A stretch of 64,000 nt of DNA from Neoakkermansia glycaniphila. GTDB taxonomy: Bacteria; Verrucomicrobiota; Verrucomicrobiia; Verrucomicrobiales; Akkermansiaceae. The stretch lies in assembly GCF_001683795.1 (NCBI RefSeq), contig NZ_LIGX01000001.1, positions 62,001 through 126,000 of the forward strand, in the 5' to 3' direction. The notes under the pieces are model-generated. The model had not been told where the DNA came from. It saw only the letters and a list, made by a program, of their open reading frames with translations, and ran no database searches. The position numbers and the translations under genes are program-made. Positions within the stretch are counted from its first letter, which is position 1. The number at the start of each line of letters is the position of its first letter. Below, one piece after another: positions 44,970-53,964 of this stretch.

Positions 44970-46996
44970 GTGCTTTGGTGGATTTGGAGTTCGTAGATGG
45001 TGCCCGTGAACGAGGCGGAGTAGAGCCAGACGCTGGCGATGCGCTCCGCGCCCGTGGTGTTGGCGGCGAGGTGCAAGGCTCCGCCCGAGTGGGTGAGCCA
45101 TGTGGCCGCGGTGTCGATGTCCACCACGACGCCGTCAGGCAGCAGGGTGTCGTCGCCCGCCTTGGGGCGGTAGACGGATGCGGAGAGGCCGATGTCCTGC
45201 GCGGCGGCGGTAACGTAGACATGCCGCCCGATGTTGGCGGCGACAATGACGGTTTCTGAGCCTGCGGGCGTGTAGTCGAGGCTGGCGGTGACGTACCGCC
45301 AGTCCACCCAGGATTTGTCGGCTGCTTCGAGGAGGGCCTGTTCTTCGGGCCAGCGTTTGTAGGTCGTCCAGTTGCGGAGAGGGATGGTGTGGGCATGTAT
45401 CGTGATGGCGGGCGGTACGTCCTGCTTGTCCTGGTTGGCGCGGTCGCTCAGGTAGGTGCGGCTGACCCACAACGTGCCGCGCGACATGATGCTCGAGTAT
45501 TGGCCCACGTCCGACGTGACGGCCGGGTTGGTCGCCTGGCTGTAGCTGCATTCGACAGCATACAGGTTGCCGGCATGGCAGCCGATGTAGACGGGGGCGT
45601 GCCACTCGGTACCGCGGCTGATGATCTGCAGGCTGTGCAGATCATCCAGCCGTCCGGGGTAGATGAGCCGCCACGACGTAGGGACGGAGCCGAGGACGCT
45701 GTAGGCATGGCGTATCATCATGCAGCGGACGGCATGGCGCGGTGTGTCCACGATCCGCAGTTCGTTACCGCTGGCCCAGTCCCACGGATAGGTGCCCGCA
45801 TGCGGGGTGTAGGTGGAAGCTGGCCTCGTTTCGATGCCGCAGGCGATGCGGCTTTTGGCCTCGTCCATGCAGTTGCGGCGGCGCGTAAGGTACGCGACGT
45901 CGACGCGGGCCATGCAGGTGAGGCGGTGATGATAGGTCGACTGGTCGGGTACGGTGTAGCTCTCCATCAGGCAGTCGTTGCCCGTCCATGCGGCGCTTGT
46001 CCAGCGGCCGATGTAGGGGATTGCCCTCTCCGTGCAGTACGTCGAGGCCCAGAGCCATGCACTCATGTGGGTGCCAACGGAAGAGGCGGCAGCAGTCGGC
46101 TGGATGATGATACCGCCGTTGGCGACGACCGGCGCGTTGAAGGTGTTGACTCCGCTCCAGATGTTGGGCTGTGATTTGCGGGCGAGGTCGGCCTGCGTGG
46201 TGGCGATGTAGGTGTCGATGGAGGATTTGCCGGAGGCCGTGGCGTCAGAGATGGTGCCGGTGCCTGCTGTGATGCTTTGGCCGATGGCGTTGATGCCGTC
46301 GTTCGTGGCTTGGGCGATTACGGTGGCTTCCGCGCTGGAGATGGATTCGAGGGCGGCTTCACCGCTGGCGGCGATGATGTCGGCGGTGTCTGCGGCAGCC
46401 TGTCCGGCGGTTTGGTTGATTTCCTTTTTGGCGGCGGCTGTTTCGACGGCTGCGTGTGCCGTGATGTGCTGTTTGGCCGTGCCGGTGGCGGTGGCGATTT
46501 CCTGCCGGGCTGCGGGGAGGAGGTTGGAGGCCGTTTCGAGGAGGCTGTCGGCGGTGGCGATGCTGCCTTCGATGGCTTCCCAGGTGGCGGCGGTGATGAC
46601 GGGGACGATTTGGACGGTGACGGTGATGGCTGTGAGGTCCGAGGAGATGGAGGCTTCGATGTGTTCCCCGCCCTGGTCGGCAGGCGGCATCGATGCGACG
46701 CGGTCCGCCACGCGGATGCTGCCGCACAGGAGGGCGTGTTCGACTCCCGTCGCGGTGTGTTTGGCGTAGAGGTCGTAGGCGTAGTTGCTGGCTACCAGCG
46801 GAGGGATGGAGAGGCGGACGCTGGATGGATCCATCGGGGCGGCGCCGAAGGGGTGGATGCGATCGCCCAGCCGCGCTGCTCCGTAGATGGCGTAGTCGGC
46901 AGCAGTGGCCGGGGTGCCGTCCTGGTTGGCGAGGCGGAGGATCATGTGCCGGGTGACTCCGGCGACGGTTTCGATGTAGTGCTTGGTTGCGGCCAT
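44966..46996 (-). CDS. Large phage fibre-like protein
   Basis: At 676 residues this is one of the largest phage products. The first 105 residues (ATKHYIETVAGVTRHMILRLANQDG) resemble the N-terminus of the second fibre-like protein. A long Ala/Thr/Ile-rich stretch (about 125-275) with heptad character should form a trimeric stalk, and the C-terminal 350 residues are rich in Trp, Tyr, Thr and Ser, as in receptor-binding heads. Its place between the connector genes rather than at the end of the tail genes is unusual. Confidence 0.65.
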   Translation of the reverse strand: MAATKHYIETVAGVTRHMILRLANQDGTPATAADYAIYGAARLGDRIHPFGAAPMDPSSVRLSIPPLVASNYAYDLYAKHTATGVEHALLCGSIRVADRVASMPPADQGGEHIEASISSDLTAITVTVQIVPVITAATWEAIEGSIATADSLLETASNLLPAARQEIATATGTAKQHITAHAAVETAAAKKEINQTAGQAAADTADIIAASGEAALESISSAEATVIAQATNDGINAIGQSITAGTGTISDATASGKSSIDTYIATTQADLARKSQPNIWSGVNTFNAPVVANGGIIIQPTAAASSVGTHMSAWLWASTYCTERAIPYIGRWTSAAWTGNDCLMESYTVPDQSTYHHRLTCMARVDVAYLTRRRNCMDEAKSRIACGIETRPASTYTPHAGTYPWDWASGNELRIVDTPRHAVRCMMIRHAYSVLGSVPTSWRLIYPGRLDDLHSLQIISRGTEWHAPVYIGCHAGNLYAVECSYSQATNPAVTSDVGQYSSIMSRGTLWVSRTYLSDRANQDKQDVPPAITIHAHTIPLRNWTTYKRWPEEQALLEAADKSWVDWRYVTASLDYTPAGSETVIVAANIGRHVYVTAAAQDIGLSASVYRPKAGDDTLLPDGVVVDIDTAATWLTHSGGALHLAANTTGAERIASVWLYSASFTGTIYELQIHQST

Positions 46997-47018
46997 GGCG
47001 TCGGATGAGCGTGATTAG

Positions 47019-47810
47019 TTAATTGTTGCCTGTGAACGTGAGTGTATCCCCGTCCCACATGGCGAGGCCGTCCATCAGGGCGGTGGCCTGGTCGCGCAGG
47101 TCGGGCGGCAGGTCCGGGAGTGTTGCTTCCAGGGAGAGGGGTTCTGGCGGTGTGTTGCGGGCGGTGTCGAGGGAGTTGTAGGCGGCGGCGTCCATCAGGC
47201 CGAGGGCTGCCGCTTCTTCCCACGCCACGGGGATGCGGTCCATGCCGCTGTTGTAGTCGTAGGGGGCGTAGTCGCTGCCCCAGCGGGAGAGGGCGGCCCA
47301 GATGGGCGAGGTGGTGAGTGCGACCATTTCGGTGGCGCTGGCTCCGGCGCCGCCTACTGCGCCGTAGGCGATGCGCCAGCGCAAGGGCCAGTCGCGCGGC
47401 TGGGTGCGTTCGCCCATGCGGACGAGGCGGTATGCCGGGAAGGCGAGCGATCCGCGGTAGGCTTCGGCCTGGGCGCGGCTGGCTGCCTGCGTGGTCTGGG
47501 TTTCGAGGATGAGGTTTTTCCGCGCCGTGCCGGAGAGGTCTCGGATGGTTCCTTCGTCGCCCGGTTCGGGAGTGTAGCCGATCGCATCGAGCATGTCGGT
47601 GATCGCATGGCGGGCTTCGGTTTTGGAGGCTCCGCCTGTGAGGATGGCCGCTGCCTGCTGCCGGATTTTCAGGAGGGTGGCCAGGTCGTCCACCAGAGCG
47701 CCGAAGATGGAGCGGACGGTGAGTTCCGGAGACATGCGCGCCCACTGCTCCGACGTCATGCGGACAGGGAGCGGTGTTTTGGCGTTGAGGATGTCGGCAG
47801 CGGATGGCAT
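47019..47810 (-). CDS. Putative phage head morphogenesis/minor structural protein
   Basis: This 263-residue protein has a helical N-terminus (SPELTVRSIFGALVDDLATLLKIRQQAAAIL) and a block with many aromatic and Arg residues (TQPRDWPLRWRIAYGAVGGAG) followed by SPIWAALSRWGSDYAPYDYNSGM and EEAAALGLMDA. The layout resembles minor head proteins of Mu-like phages that follow the portal, though here the gene lies after the capsid genes. The call is tentative. Confidence 0.5.
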   Translation of the reverse strand: MPSAADILNAKTPLPVRMTSEQWARMSPELTVRSIFGALVDDLATLLKIRQQAAAILTGGASKTEARHAITDMLDAIGYTPEPGDEGTIRDLSGTARKNLILETQTTQAASRAQAEAYRGSLAFPAYRLVRMGERTQPRDWPLRWRIAYGAVGGAGASATEMVALTTSPIWAALSRWGSDYAPYDYNSGMDRIPVAWEEAAALGLMDAAAYNSLDTARNTPPEPLSLEATLPDLPPDLRDQATALMDGLAMWDGDTLTFTGNN

Positions 47811-47828
47811 GGTGGGTGGAGGCTGGGT

Positions 47829-47952
47829 TACACAGATGGCGCAGATCGATGCACAGATTTTTCCGGGTTCGAATCCGGCTGATCGCCGGATTGATGGAGC
47901 TGTAATATTTTGATATAAAATAAATCAGTGTTCATCTGCGGTATCTGTGGCT
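47829..47952. repeat. CACAGAT hairpin element, copy 1
   Basis: A 124-base element fills the gap between two late genes. Its left arm (CACAGATGGCGCAGAT, then CACAGATTT) pairs with its right arm (AAATCAGTG, CATCTGCGG, ATCTGTGG), giving a long imperfect hairpin with an inner GAATCCGG/CCGGATTG stem. It matches the element at 57584-57708 in length and in roughly 70 percent of bases. Confidence 0.8.
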
Positions 47953-47973
47953 TCTGCGTTCGTGGCCGCCGGA

Positions 47974-48414
47974 TCAAGGTATGGGGTAGAGTCCGGGGCC
48001 GTCGTTGCCGTAGGCGGGGTCGGGGGCGATGATCGCCGGGGTGCTGGCGGGCTGGATGGGGAGTTTGCCCGTGGCATCGAGGACAAGCTGCTTCTGCGTG
48101 CGTACTTCGGCGATGCGGGCGGCGGCTTCGGCGGCGGCCTGTTTGCGTTCGTCGGTGATGGCCAGCGCGTACCGTTTGAGGAGGCGCCATGCGATCATGT
48201 CCAGCGCGGCCGGACGCAGGCTGCGGGGGATGAGGGCGCCATCAGGCAGGATGTTGGCCAGGTTCTGCGCGACGGCATCGCGTACGATGGCCGTGACGTC
48301 GTCGATGGCGTCCTGGACGGCGGCGGATGCTTCCGGCCTGGTGAGGGCGGTGAGTTCTTCACCGACGAAGACGGCGGACAAGTCGTCCGGCCTGATGGCG
48401 ACCCAGTAGTTCAT
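47974..48414 (-). CDS. gp36-like (DUF1320-type) phage head-tail connector protein
   Basis: The 146-residue product has helices with MIAWRLLKRYALAITDERKQAAAEAAARI and ends with Pro-rich residues. The pattern is that of Mu gp36-like proteins that contact the connector. The start at 48414 overlaps the preceding stop as ATGA. The long frame upstream is only a shadow. Confidence 0.55.
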   Translation of the reverse strand: MNYWVAIRPDDLSAVFVGEELTALTRPEASAAVQDAIDDVTAIVRDAVAQNLANILPDGALIPRSLRPAALDMIAWRLLKRYALAITDERKQAAAEAAARIAEVRTQKQLVLDATGKLPIQPASTPAIIAPDPAYGNDGPGLYPIP

Positions 48415-48839
48415 GATTCCTGTTCGGAGGGTTGTTCGTGTTGCAGGAGGGCGTCGGCGACGGCGTCCACGCGGCCCATCATCCATTCCAGGTGTTTGTC
48501 GTCGGTGATGACGCTGCCCCATGTGGGTGACTGGATCAGGGCGCAGGCGATGCGGACTCGGATTTCCGTGCGTGACGGTTCGACGGATACGGGTTGCAGG
48601 GAGCAGCACCCGTCAAGGATCAACCTTTCGGCATTGTCTTCGCCTTCCGCTTGATTTGGTTTGGTGCCTGTGGGCTGTTCGTCAGGCTTGTCTTGGCCTG
48701 TTTTGGCGGCAGCCGATTCATTTGTTTCCTGATCGGGGATGTCGGTTTGTTGCTGGCGTTCAGCGACCGCATTTTCGTCCATTTCCGGATTGTTGGGTGC
48801 GGCGGGTGCAGGTTCCTGCTTGGTATTTTTTGTAGCCAT
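48411..48839 (-). CDS. Acidic phage protein after the capsid gene
   Basis: The N-terminal 80 residues are low complexity (E, Q, P, T, D), and the second half is folded-looking (AERLILDGCCSLQPVSVEPSRTEIRVRIACALI, HLEWMMGRVDAVADALL). The 142-residue protein starts MATKNTKQ, close to the start of the small protein at 43031-43237. A minor head role is possible; no family recognised. Confidence 0.6.
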   Translation of the reverse strand: MATKNTKQEPAPAAPNNPEMDENAVAERQQQTDIPDQETNESAAAKTGQDKPDEQPTGTKPNQAEGEDNAERLILDGCCSLQPVSVEPSRTEIRVRIACALIQSPTWGSVITDDKHLEWMMGRVDAVADALLQHEQPSEQES

Positions 48840-48867
48840 GTGTGTGTTCTGGTTTTGTGTTGCGGCG

Positions 48868-48899
48868 CCATGCACGGTGCAGGCATGCGCCGTGCATGG
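48868..48899. repeat. Intergenic hairpin after the capsid gene (GTGCATG family)
   Basis: CCATGCACGG (48868-48877) pairs with CCGTGCATGG (48890-48899); GCATGC lies in the loop. An alternative pairing of CGGCGC with GCGCCG is possible, so the element could switch between two folds. Confidence 0.7.
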
Positions 48900-48907
48900 G
48901 GGATGGT

Positions 48908-49846
48908 TCAGCTGACGGTGATGCGGTTGTTCAGGCCGATGGCGGGGAAGACGAATTGGCGGGACATGCCGATTTCGTACCACCAGGTGTGTTCCGCATC
49001 GGAGCGGTACTTGATGGGGACTTCAACCGGTCCGGAGTCTCCTCCGTACAGGATAGCCATGCCGCAGAGGTCGTCATACTGGCTCTGATCGTCGATGAAG
49101 GTGAGCATGACGTCGGAACCCAGCATGTTGGCTCCCGTCGTTTGGACGTTCGGTCCCGGTGCGGCCGTGCCTACCGGGACGGTGACTCGGTGTATCTTCG
49201 TGCCGGTGGCGGCATCGAGGCCCAGCAGTTCGTACAGGCGTTCGGGGGTGAGCGTTTGCGTGGAGTTGTACTGGATTCTGGGCAGGATGCTCGGGTTTTC
49301 GGACAGGATGTCCCATGCCTGGTGCGAGAATATGATGCGGTTGGGTTCCACGCCGTGGTTGTTGCGGTAGTCGCTGATCAGGTCTTTCAGTTCCGTCAGC
49401 GGTTTCGAGGAGGCATTGGACCAATTGCCGATGCCCGAGAGAGCCGGCACATTGTCGCGCAGGGCCTGGAGGCCCTGGGCCGTTTGCGAGGTGCGCCAGG
49501 TGCCCAGCAGGGTGCCCAGTTTGGCATTGGCGATCTGGTCGGCCGTTTTGCCGGGGTTGCGCTTGAGTTCCTTGTCATCCACCCCGATGCGGATGCTGTG
49601 GTCTTGCAGCATGAAGGGGAGGTCGACGCTGCCGGTGTTGATGGTTTTGGCGACTTCGTGGAGGCCGCGTTCCGTTTCGACAGGACGCCAGACGTAGCCC
49701 TGCGGCCAGCTTTTGTAGGTGCCCATGCCTCCGATGTTGCCCGCCCAGCGGGCAGCCAGGAATTCGAGGACGTTGAAGACCGGGATTTTGAAGTAGTTGA
49801 CGGCGCGGTCGTAGAGGGGATAGCAAAATTCTGTGGTGGTACTCAT
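48908..49846 (-). CDS. Phage major capsid protein
   Basis: The 312-residue product begins MSTTTEFCYPLYDRAVNYFK and shows features of capsid proteins of Mu-like siphophages: PFMLQDHSIRIGVDDKELKRNPGK, GTWRTSQTAQGLQALRDN, VEPNRIIFSHQAWDILSENP and a C-terminal beta region (GMAILYGGDSGPVEVPIKYR). A good ribosome-binding site (CCCTCCC complement) precedes the ATG at 49846. It is placed after the protease/scaffold and decoration genes as expected. Confidence 0.82.
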   Translation of the reverse strand: MSTTTEFCYPLYDRAVNYFKIPVFNVLEFLAARWAGNIGGMGTYKSWPQGYVWRPVETERGLHEVAKTINTGSVDLPFMLQDHSIRIGVDDKELKRNPGKTADQIANAKLGTLLGTWRTSQTAQGLQALRDNVPALSGIGNWSNASSKPLTELKDLISDYRNNHGVEPNRIIFSHQAWDILSENPSILPRIQYNSTQTLTPERLYELLGLDAATGTKIHRVTVPVGTAAPGPNVQTTGANMLGSDVMLTFIDDQSQYDDLCGMAILYGGDSGPVEVPIKYRSDAEHTWWYEIGMSRQFVFPAIGLNNRITVS

Positions 49847-49860
49847 GATGATGGGAGGGA

Positions 49861-50292
49861 TTAGGGTTTGGTGGAGGGCGGCAGCATGATGGCGCTGACG
49901 AGTTGCCCGGCCGTTTGGGCCGTGACGTTCTGCATGGCCATGGCGACGATGATTTCGCCCGATGCTCCGGTGGCGGCGGATACGGTGCTGTCGCTGTTGA
50001 GCTTGAGTTTCGTGATGCCCTTGGAGATGACGCCGGGATTGGCGCCGAGCTGGACGTCGACCACTCCGCCGAAGGTGTACGGGATCAGGGTGGCTCCCGT
50101 GGTGTTGCCGCATATCTGGGCTAGCTGGCTGTCGGGTTCCGAGATGATGCCGAATATGTCGGAGGAGGATGTCGCCAGGGCGATTTCGCCCGAAGCGGTG
50201 AATTTGCCGAACTTGCCTTCGTGGAGGTGGCCCGTGGGGCGCAGCTCGGCGGTGTAATTGGCGCGGAAGCGCGGGATGTCTTGTACGATCAT
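49861..50292 (-). CDS. Phage capsid decoration-like protein
   Basis: A 143-residue beta-rich protein (EIALATSSSDIFGIISEPD, ATLIPYTFGGVVDVQLGANPGVI, GEIIVAMAMQNVTA). Such DUF2190-like proteins sit between the scaffold/protease and the capsid gene and stabilise the shell. It ends 14 bases before the capsid ATG. Confidence 0.7.
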   Translation of the reverse strand: MIVQDIPRFRANYTAELRPTGHLHEGKFGKFTASGEIALATSSSDIFGIISEPDSQLAQICGNTTGATLIPYTFGGVVDVQLGANPGVISKGITKLKLNSDSTVSAATGASGEIIVAMAMQNVTAQTAGQLVSAIMLPPSTKP

Positions 50293-50313
50293 GTGGTTGT
50301 GTGCGGTTGTGGG

Positions 50314-51564
50314 TTAGCGCCTTGCATCCGAGTAGGAGTTGACGGCGGAGTTGTAGGCTGCATTGTATTCGGCCGGGCTGAGAGGGCGGCCGAGGCGGGC
50401 GGATTCTTCCTTGACGTGTTTCCGGCAGTAGTCGACGAGGGCCATGTCCTGGGTCGGTACCTGCATGTCTGCGCCGTTGATGCGCATGGTGACGGTGCGG
50501 TTCGGCGTGTGCCCTTTGAGAGGCGCTGCCGGTTTGGCCGCATTGCGCCGCACTCCGAACAGGCCGGGATAGCGGGCGGAGTTGGTGGCGGCTCCGCCTG
50601 TGCCGGCTGCCTTGTTGGCTTCGGCCAGGGCGGAGGTGAGTTCTTCGTTGCTGCGCTGGAGGTCGGATACGGCCGAGACGAGGGAGGCCGGATTGGCCGT
50701 TGCATCGAGGCCGAGCATTTCGGCGATTTGTGCGACGGCGTCGTCCAGAGTCAGTTCTTCGTCGCCGTCCGCATTGGTTTCGGGGTCGGTTTCGTCCGGA
50801 TCGGTTTCGGAGTTGGTCGCGGTATCGGGATCATCCGGGTCGGCATCCGAGTTGGCAGCCTTTTCCTGGTCTTTCTCGGGTTCGCAGGTGCCGGAGTTGC
50901 GGCGCTGGCCCGTGATCGGTTGCGTGCCGCGATTGCGTGTTGCTTTGGGTTTCATGTGTTTTGTTTGGTTGTGGTGTTTGGTTTGGGTAGAGGTGAGGCT
51001 GTTGGTGATGGGGACTTGTCCCTTGTGTCGGTTGGTGTTGGTGATGGTGCAGGCATACAGGGCGGTAGGTGTGACGCCGCCTTCGATTTTCCGGAAGTCC
51101 GCAAATTCGTATTCCGTCGAGAAGAAGCAGTATTCGCCGGAGTTGACGAGGGCGTGCCCTGAATCCGTCCATTCGATCCACGCCCACAGGCGGCCGTCCG
51201 GTACGCATAATGCCTTGATCCATCCTCTGGCGCCCGTGTCCGGCACGTCCACCCACGACAGATGGTCGCGCGTGACGAGGATGCCTTTGCCTTCGTTGTC
51301 GTACCGTTCGAAGTTGTCGACGATGCGGAGGAGGTCTTCTTCCGTGGACAGTTCGCGGGCGAATCCGTTTTTTTCCGCGAATGCCTGCAGCTCTTCATCC
51401 GACCAGCTCTCGGGGATGTCGTAGCCGAGACTTCGACCGACTTTCTCCATTTCGACGGTGGCGTGGTTGTAGGTGGGTTCGATGCAGTACCAGGCGGATC
51501 GCGGCACTTCCCCTACGGGAAACGGTGCATGCGGGGACTGGTCGAAGGGGGGGATTTGTGACAT
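50314..51564 (-). CDS. Mu-like phage prohead protease with C-terminal scaffold
   Basis: The N-terminal half matches Mu protease I: GWIKALCVPDGRLWAWIEWTDSG, EYCFFSTEYEF and the CTITNTNRHKG block. The C-terminal half is acidic and helical (DPDDPDTATNSETDPDETD, LDDAVAQIAEMLGLDA, SAVSDLQRSNEELTSAL), typical of the scaffold. The protein would cleave itself and the scaffold in prohead maturation. Length is 416 residues, normal for the family. It follows the portal gene by 123 bases. Confidence 0.85.
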   Translation of the reverse strand: MSQIPPFDQSPHAPFPVGEVPRSAWYCIEPTYNHATVEMEKVGRSLGYDIPESWSDEELQAFAEKNGFARELSTEEDLLRIVDNFERYDNEGKGILVTRDHLSWVDVPDTGARGWIKALCVPDGRLWAWIEWTDSGHALVNSGEYCFFSTEYEFADFRKIEGGVTPTALYACTITNTNRHKGQVPITNSLTSTQTKHHNQTKHMKPKATRNRGTQPITGQRRNSGTCEPEKDQEKAANSDADPDDPDTATNSETDPDETDPETNADGDEELTLDDAVAQIAEMLGLDATANPASLVSAVSDLQRSNEELTSALAEANKAAGTGGAATNSARYPGLFGVRRNAAKPAAPLKGHTPNRTVTMRINGADMQVPTQDMALVDYCRKHVKEESARLGRPLSPAEYNAAYNSAVNSYSDARR

Positions 51565-51687
51565 GGCGTGTTGACTTTGTGTGGCGTTGTGCTATGGTGT
51601 GCTTGGAAATCTGCTCTGGCGGCCCTGCAAGTTAAGGAGCGGACGACCGATCGGCGGGAGGCGCCCCCGCGTCCGGTCCTCTTTGGT

Positions 51688-53961
51688 TCAGTCCCGTTTG
51701 TATTTGAGGGTTCCTTTTCTCGTTTTTTCCATGCTGGACAGTCTGCGGTTGTGGAAGTAGGTGCGTACGTTGCCCGTTTTGCCGACGACGAAGCCCGCCA
51801 GGACGTAATGGCCGGAGGCATCCTTGTAGGAGCGCAGGTACGTGCGTTGCCCGTCGCGCGGGTTTTCCCATATTTCGTGAGGGCTTTTGACGGCGCGGAC
51901 GGCTTCGGAGAGGTGGCGCAGGCGGCGGGCCTGTTCGGTGGATGTTTTCCCGGCCGCTTCCCAGTGGTCGAGGACGTCGCGCGTGAAGTGCACGTTCTGG
52001 CCGTCGATACTCCGGGCGCTGAATCCGCGCGTCAGGCCGCGTTTGGCACGGCCCGGGTGGCTGGCAGTCGAGGCGGGATCGGGCGAGATGTCTTTCAGCC
52101 TGCCCAGGCCGAGTTGTTCGGCCGTTCCCGTTTTGCCGACGGCGGCATGGCCGAATCCGGTTTTGAGGTCTTTGCGGCCGCGTCCTCTTTTGTCCCACCC
52201 CTTTTTGGCGCCTTCGCTGGTGCCGTAATTTTCGGCGACGGGTTCGTCTTCCGGGGAGGTTTGCGCGTTTTGTGCCGCATGGTTGTCACCATCCTGTTCG
52301 GATGTGCCCCGTGCCGCGCCGTGCATCGGGCGTGCATGGGGGGATGCTGCGTCGGAGGCATCATCGGGCGCATAGGGCGCGATCGCTTCCTGCAGGGCCT
52401 TTCGAAGGCTTTCCGCCTTGGCCTCGATGCGGGCCGGGTCGAGCGGCATGGAGGCGAGGCGTGTGAGGATGGCACGCTGTTCGGCGGTGATGCCGTCTTC
52501 CGGCTGCACCTGTGCGGCAGGGCGAGCAGACAGGTTGTGCATGCGTACGGCCGTGGCGGCGTCATACACTCTGCGGGCCTGCGGCCACAGCATGGTGGGG
52601 GCAAAGCGACGGTGCATGCTGTTGAGCATGCCGGCAGCCTGCTGCTCCGGCGTGAGAGGCACGGGAGCCAGAGGCATGCCCATTCGTTCTTCCAGGCTTT
52701 GTTGGGTCGGCACGAATCCTGCGGACTTGGCGGCGTAGATGGCTCGGGCGTCCATGTTGGCGCTGGTGACGTCCAGCCCCGTGAGTTCTGCGACTTGGTC
52801 GTCGGTGAGGCGGTAGCCTGCGGAGGCGAGCATGGCGATGGACTGGACGATTTCGGAGGTGCCCTTGTCTTCCAGCGGGGCGAGCGTGAATTCGACCAGA
52901 TGCGGCTGGCCGGGGTGCCACTGGTTCAATGCCGGAGCGAAGAGATGCCGTTGCAGGAGGGCGGCGATGTCTTCCCCTTCGGCGGCGGCGATGGCATCGA
53001 AGGCGTCCTGGTGGGCGTTGCCGGTGGAGGTCGTCGTTCCTTCTCCCGGCGCCGTGAGCATGGTCATGAGGCCGCCCGTGCAGCGTAGGACGATTTCCTG
53101 CGAGGCCATGTCGATGTACCGCGTGAAAGAGTCGGGGCCGAGGGAGCCGGGCTGGACTGTTTCCACCTTGCTGCCGGGCGGCAGGACTCCGGCACTGTTG
53201 GAGAGGCACTGGCGTCCGAATTCGATGAAGGCTTTTTTCTGTTCTTCCGAGATTCCGTCGGGCATGATGATGTACATGGGCGGCGTGCCGTATCGGCCAT
53301 TGTATACCGCCAGCTGGCATTTGCCGTTCTTGCGGTCGAATACCAGCAGCATGGCCACCTGGTCGATGGGCCGGGGGCAGATGCGGGTGATGATGCTGTC
53401 CATGGAGACGGGAAGATCCTTTCCGATCGTGGCGCCGTAGGTGGCTTCCGGATTCCAGCGCCAGGGTCCCTTGTACCCGTCCCGGCACCAGTTCCAGTTG
53501 TCTGTGAGGTTCAGGCGGAGGGAGGTGTCGGTTTCAAGCAACTGGAGGTGGCGGTAATGCCGGAAGGATGCCTGCGCCAGTCCGGCGATGCCTTCTTCCA
53601 TGTTGTCGATCGCGTTGCAGAAGTCGGTCAGCGTGCGTGCCTGGGCGTCGGCGAGGCAGGCTTCGGCATCGGTCAGGCCGTCTTTGGGCCGAATGTCCCA
53701 GCGCAGTTTCTTCAGGGCGGCAAGCCGCCGGTCCACGCAGACGGAAAGGTAGGTGTCCGCCTGTTCGATGTTGTGCCATATCCACTGAATGTTGGACCAG
53801 GCTCCGCGCATGGCTTCGTTGACGGCATCCCGCATGATCGGGAGCGTCAGGTAGTCCAGAGGGTGGGTGCGTTCCAGCCATTGGTCCCGGGAGACGGACA
53901 TCTCCTGGAGGTCGAGGCTGGAAAAGTGCAGCGGGCGGGAATCCGGTACGGGTGTGCTCAT
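51688..53961 (-). CDS. Mu gp29-like portal protein fused to a PBECR-type nuclease domain
   Basis: The first 480 residues form a DUF935/gp29-like portal (DAVNEAMRGAWSNIQWIWHNI, VDRRLAALKKLRWDIRPKDG, LPVSMDSIITRICPRPIDQV, RYIDMASQEIVLRCTGG). A Gly/Ser/Asp-rich linker follows. Residues about 658-757 (FTRDVLDHW, SPHEIWEN, RTYLRSYKD, VVGKTGNVRTYFHNRR) match the phage Barnase-EndoU-ColicinE5/D-RelE-like (PBECR) domain known from portal and MuF fusions. The ring of portal subunits would carry 12 such domains into or onto the cell. The linker carries a GTGCATG repeat (52313-52346). No nearby antitoxin is obvious. Confidence 0.85.
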   Translation of the reverse strand: MSTPVPDSRPLHFSSLDLQEMSVSRDQWLERTHPLDYLTLPIMRDAVNEAMRGAWSNIQWIWHNIEQADTYLSVCVDRRLAALKKLRWDIRPKDGLTDAEACLADAQARTLTDFCNAIDNMEEGIAGLAQASFRHYRHLQLLETDTSLRLNLTDNWNWCRDGYKGPWRWNPEATYGATIGKDLPVSMDSIITRICPRPIDQVAMLLVFDRKNGKCQLAVYNGRYGTPPMYIIMPDGISEEQKKAFIEFGRQCLSNSAGVLPPGSKVETVQPGSLGPDSFTRYIDMASQEIVLRCTGGLMTMLTAPGEGTTTSTGNAHQDAFDAIAAAEGEDIAALLQRHLFAPALNQWHPGQPHLVEFTLAPLEDKGTSEIVQSIAMLASAGYRLTDDQVAELTGLDVTSANMDARAIYAAKSAGFVPTQQSLEERMGMPLAPVPLTPEQQAAGMLNSMHRRFAPTMLWPQARRVYDAATAVRMHNLSARPAAQVQPEDGITAEQRAILTRLASMPLDPARIEAKAESLRKALQEAIAPYAPDDASDAASPHARPMHGAARGTSEQDGDNHAAQNAQTSPEDEPVAENYGTSEGAKKGWDKRGRGRKDLKTGFGHAAVGKTGTAEQLGLGRLKDISPDPASTASHPGRAKRGLTRGFSARSIDGQNVHFTRDVLDHWEAAGKTSTEQARRLRHLSEAVRAVKSPHEIWENPRDGQRTYLRSYKDASGHYVLAGFVVGKTGNVRTYFHNRRLSSMEKTRKGTLKYKRD

Positions 53962-53964
53962 GGC

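Noticed and set aside
41165-46996. Diversity-generating retroelement acting on the fibre genes
   Set aside because: No reverse transcriptase, template repeat or adenine-biased variable repeat is visible.
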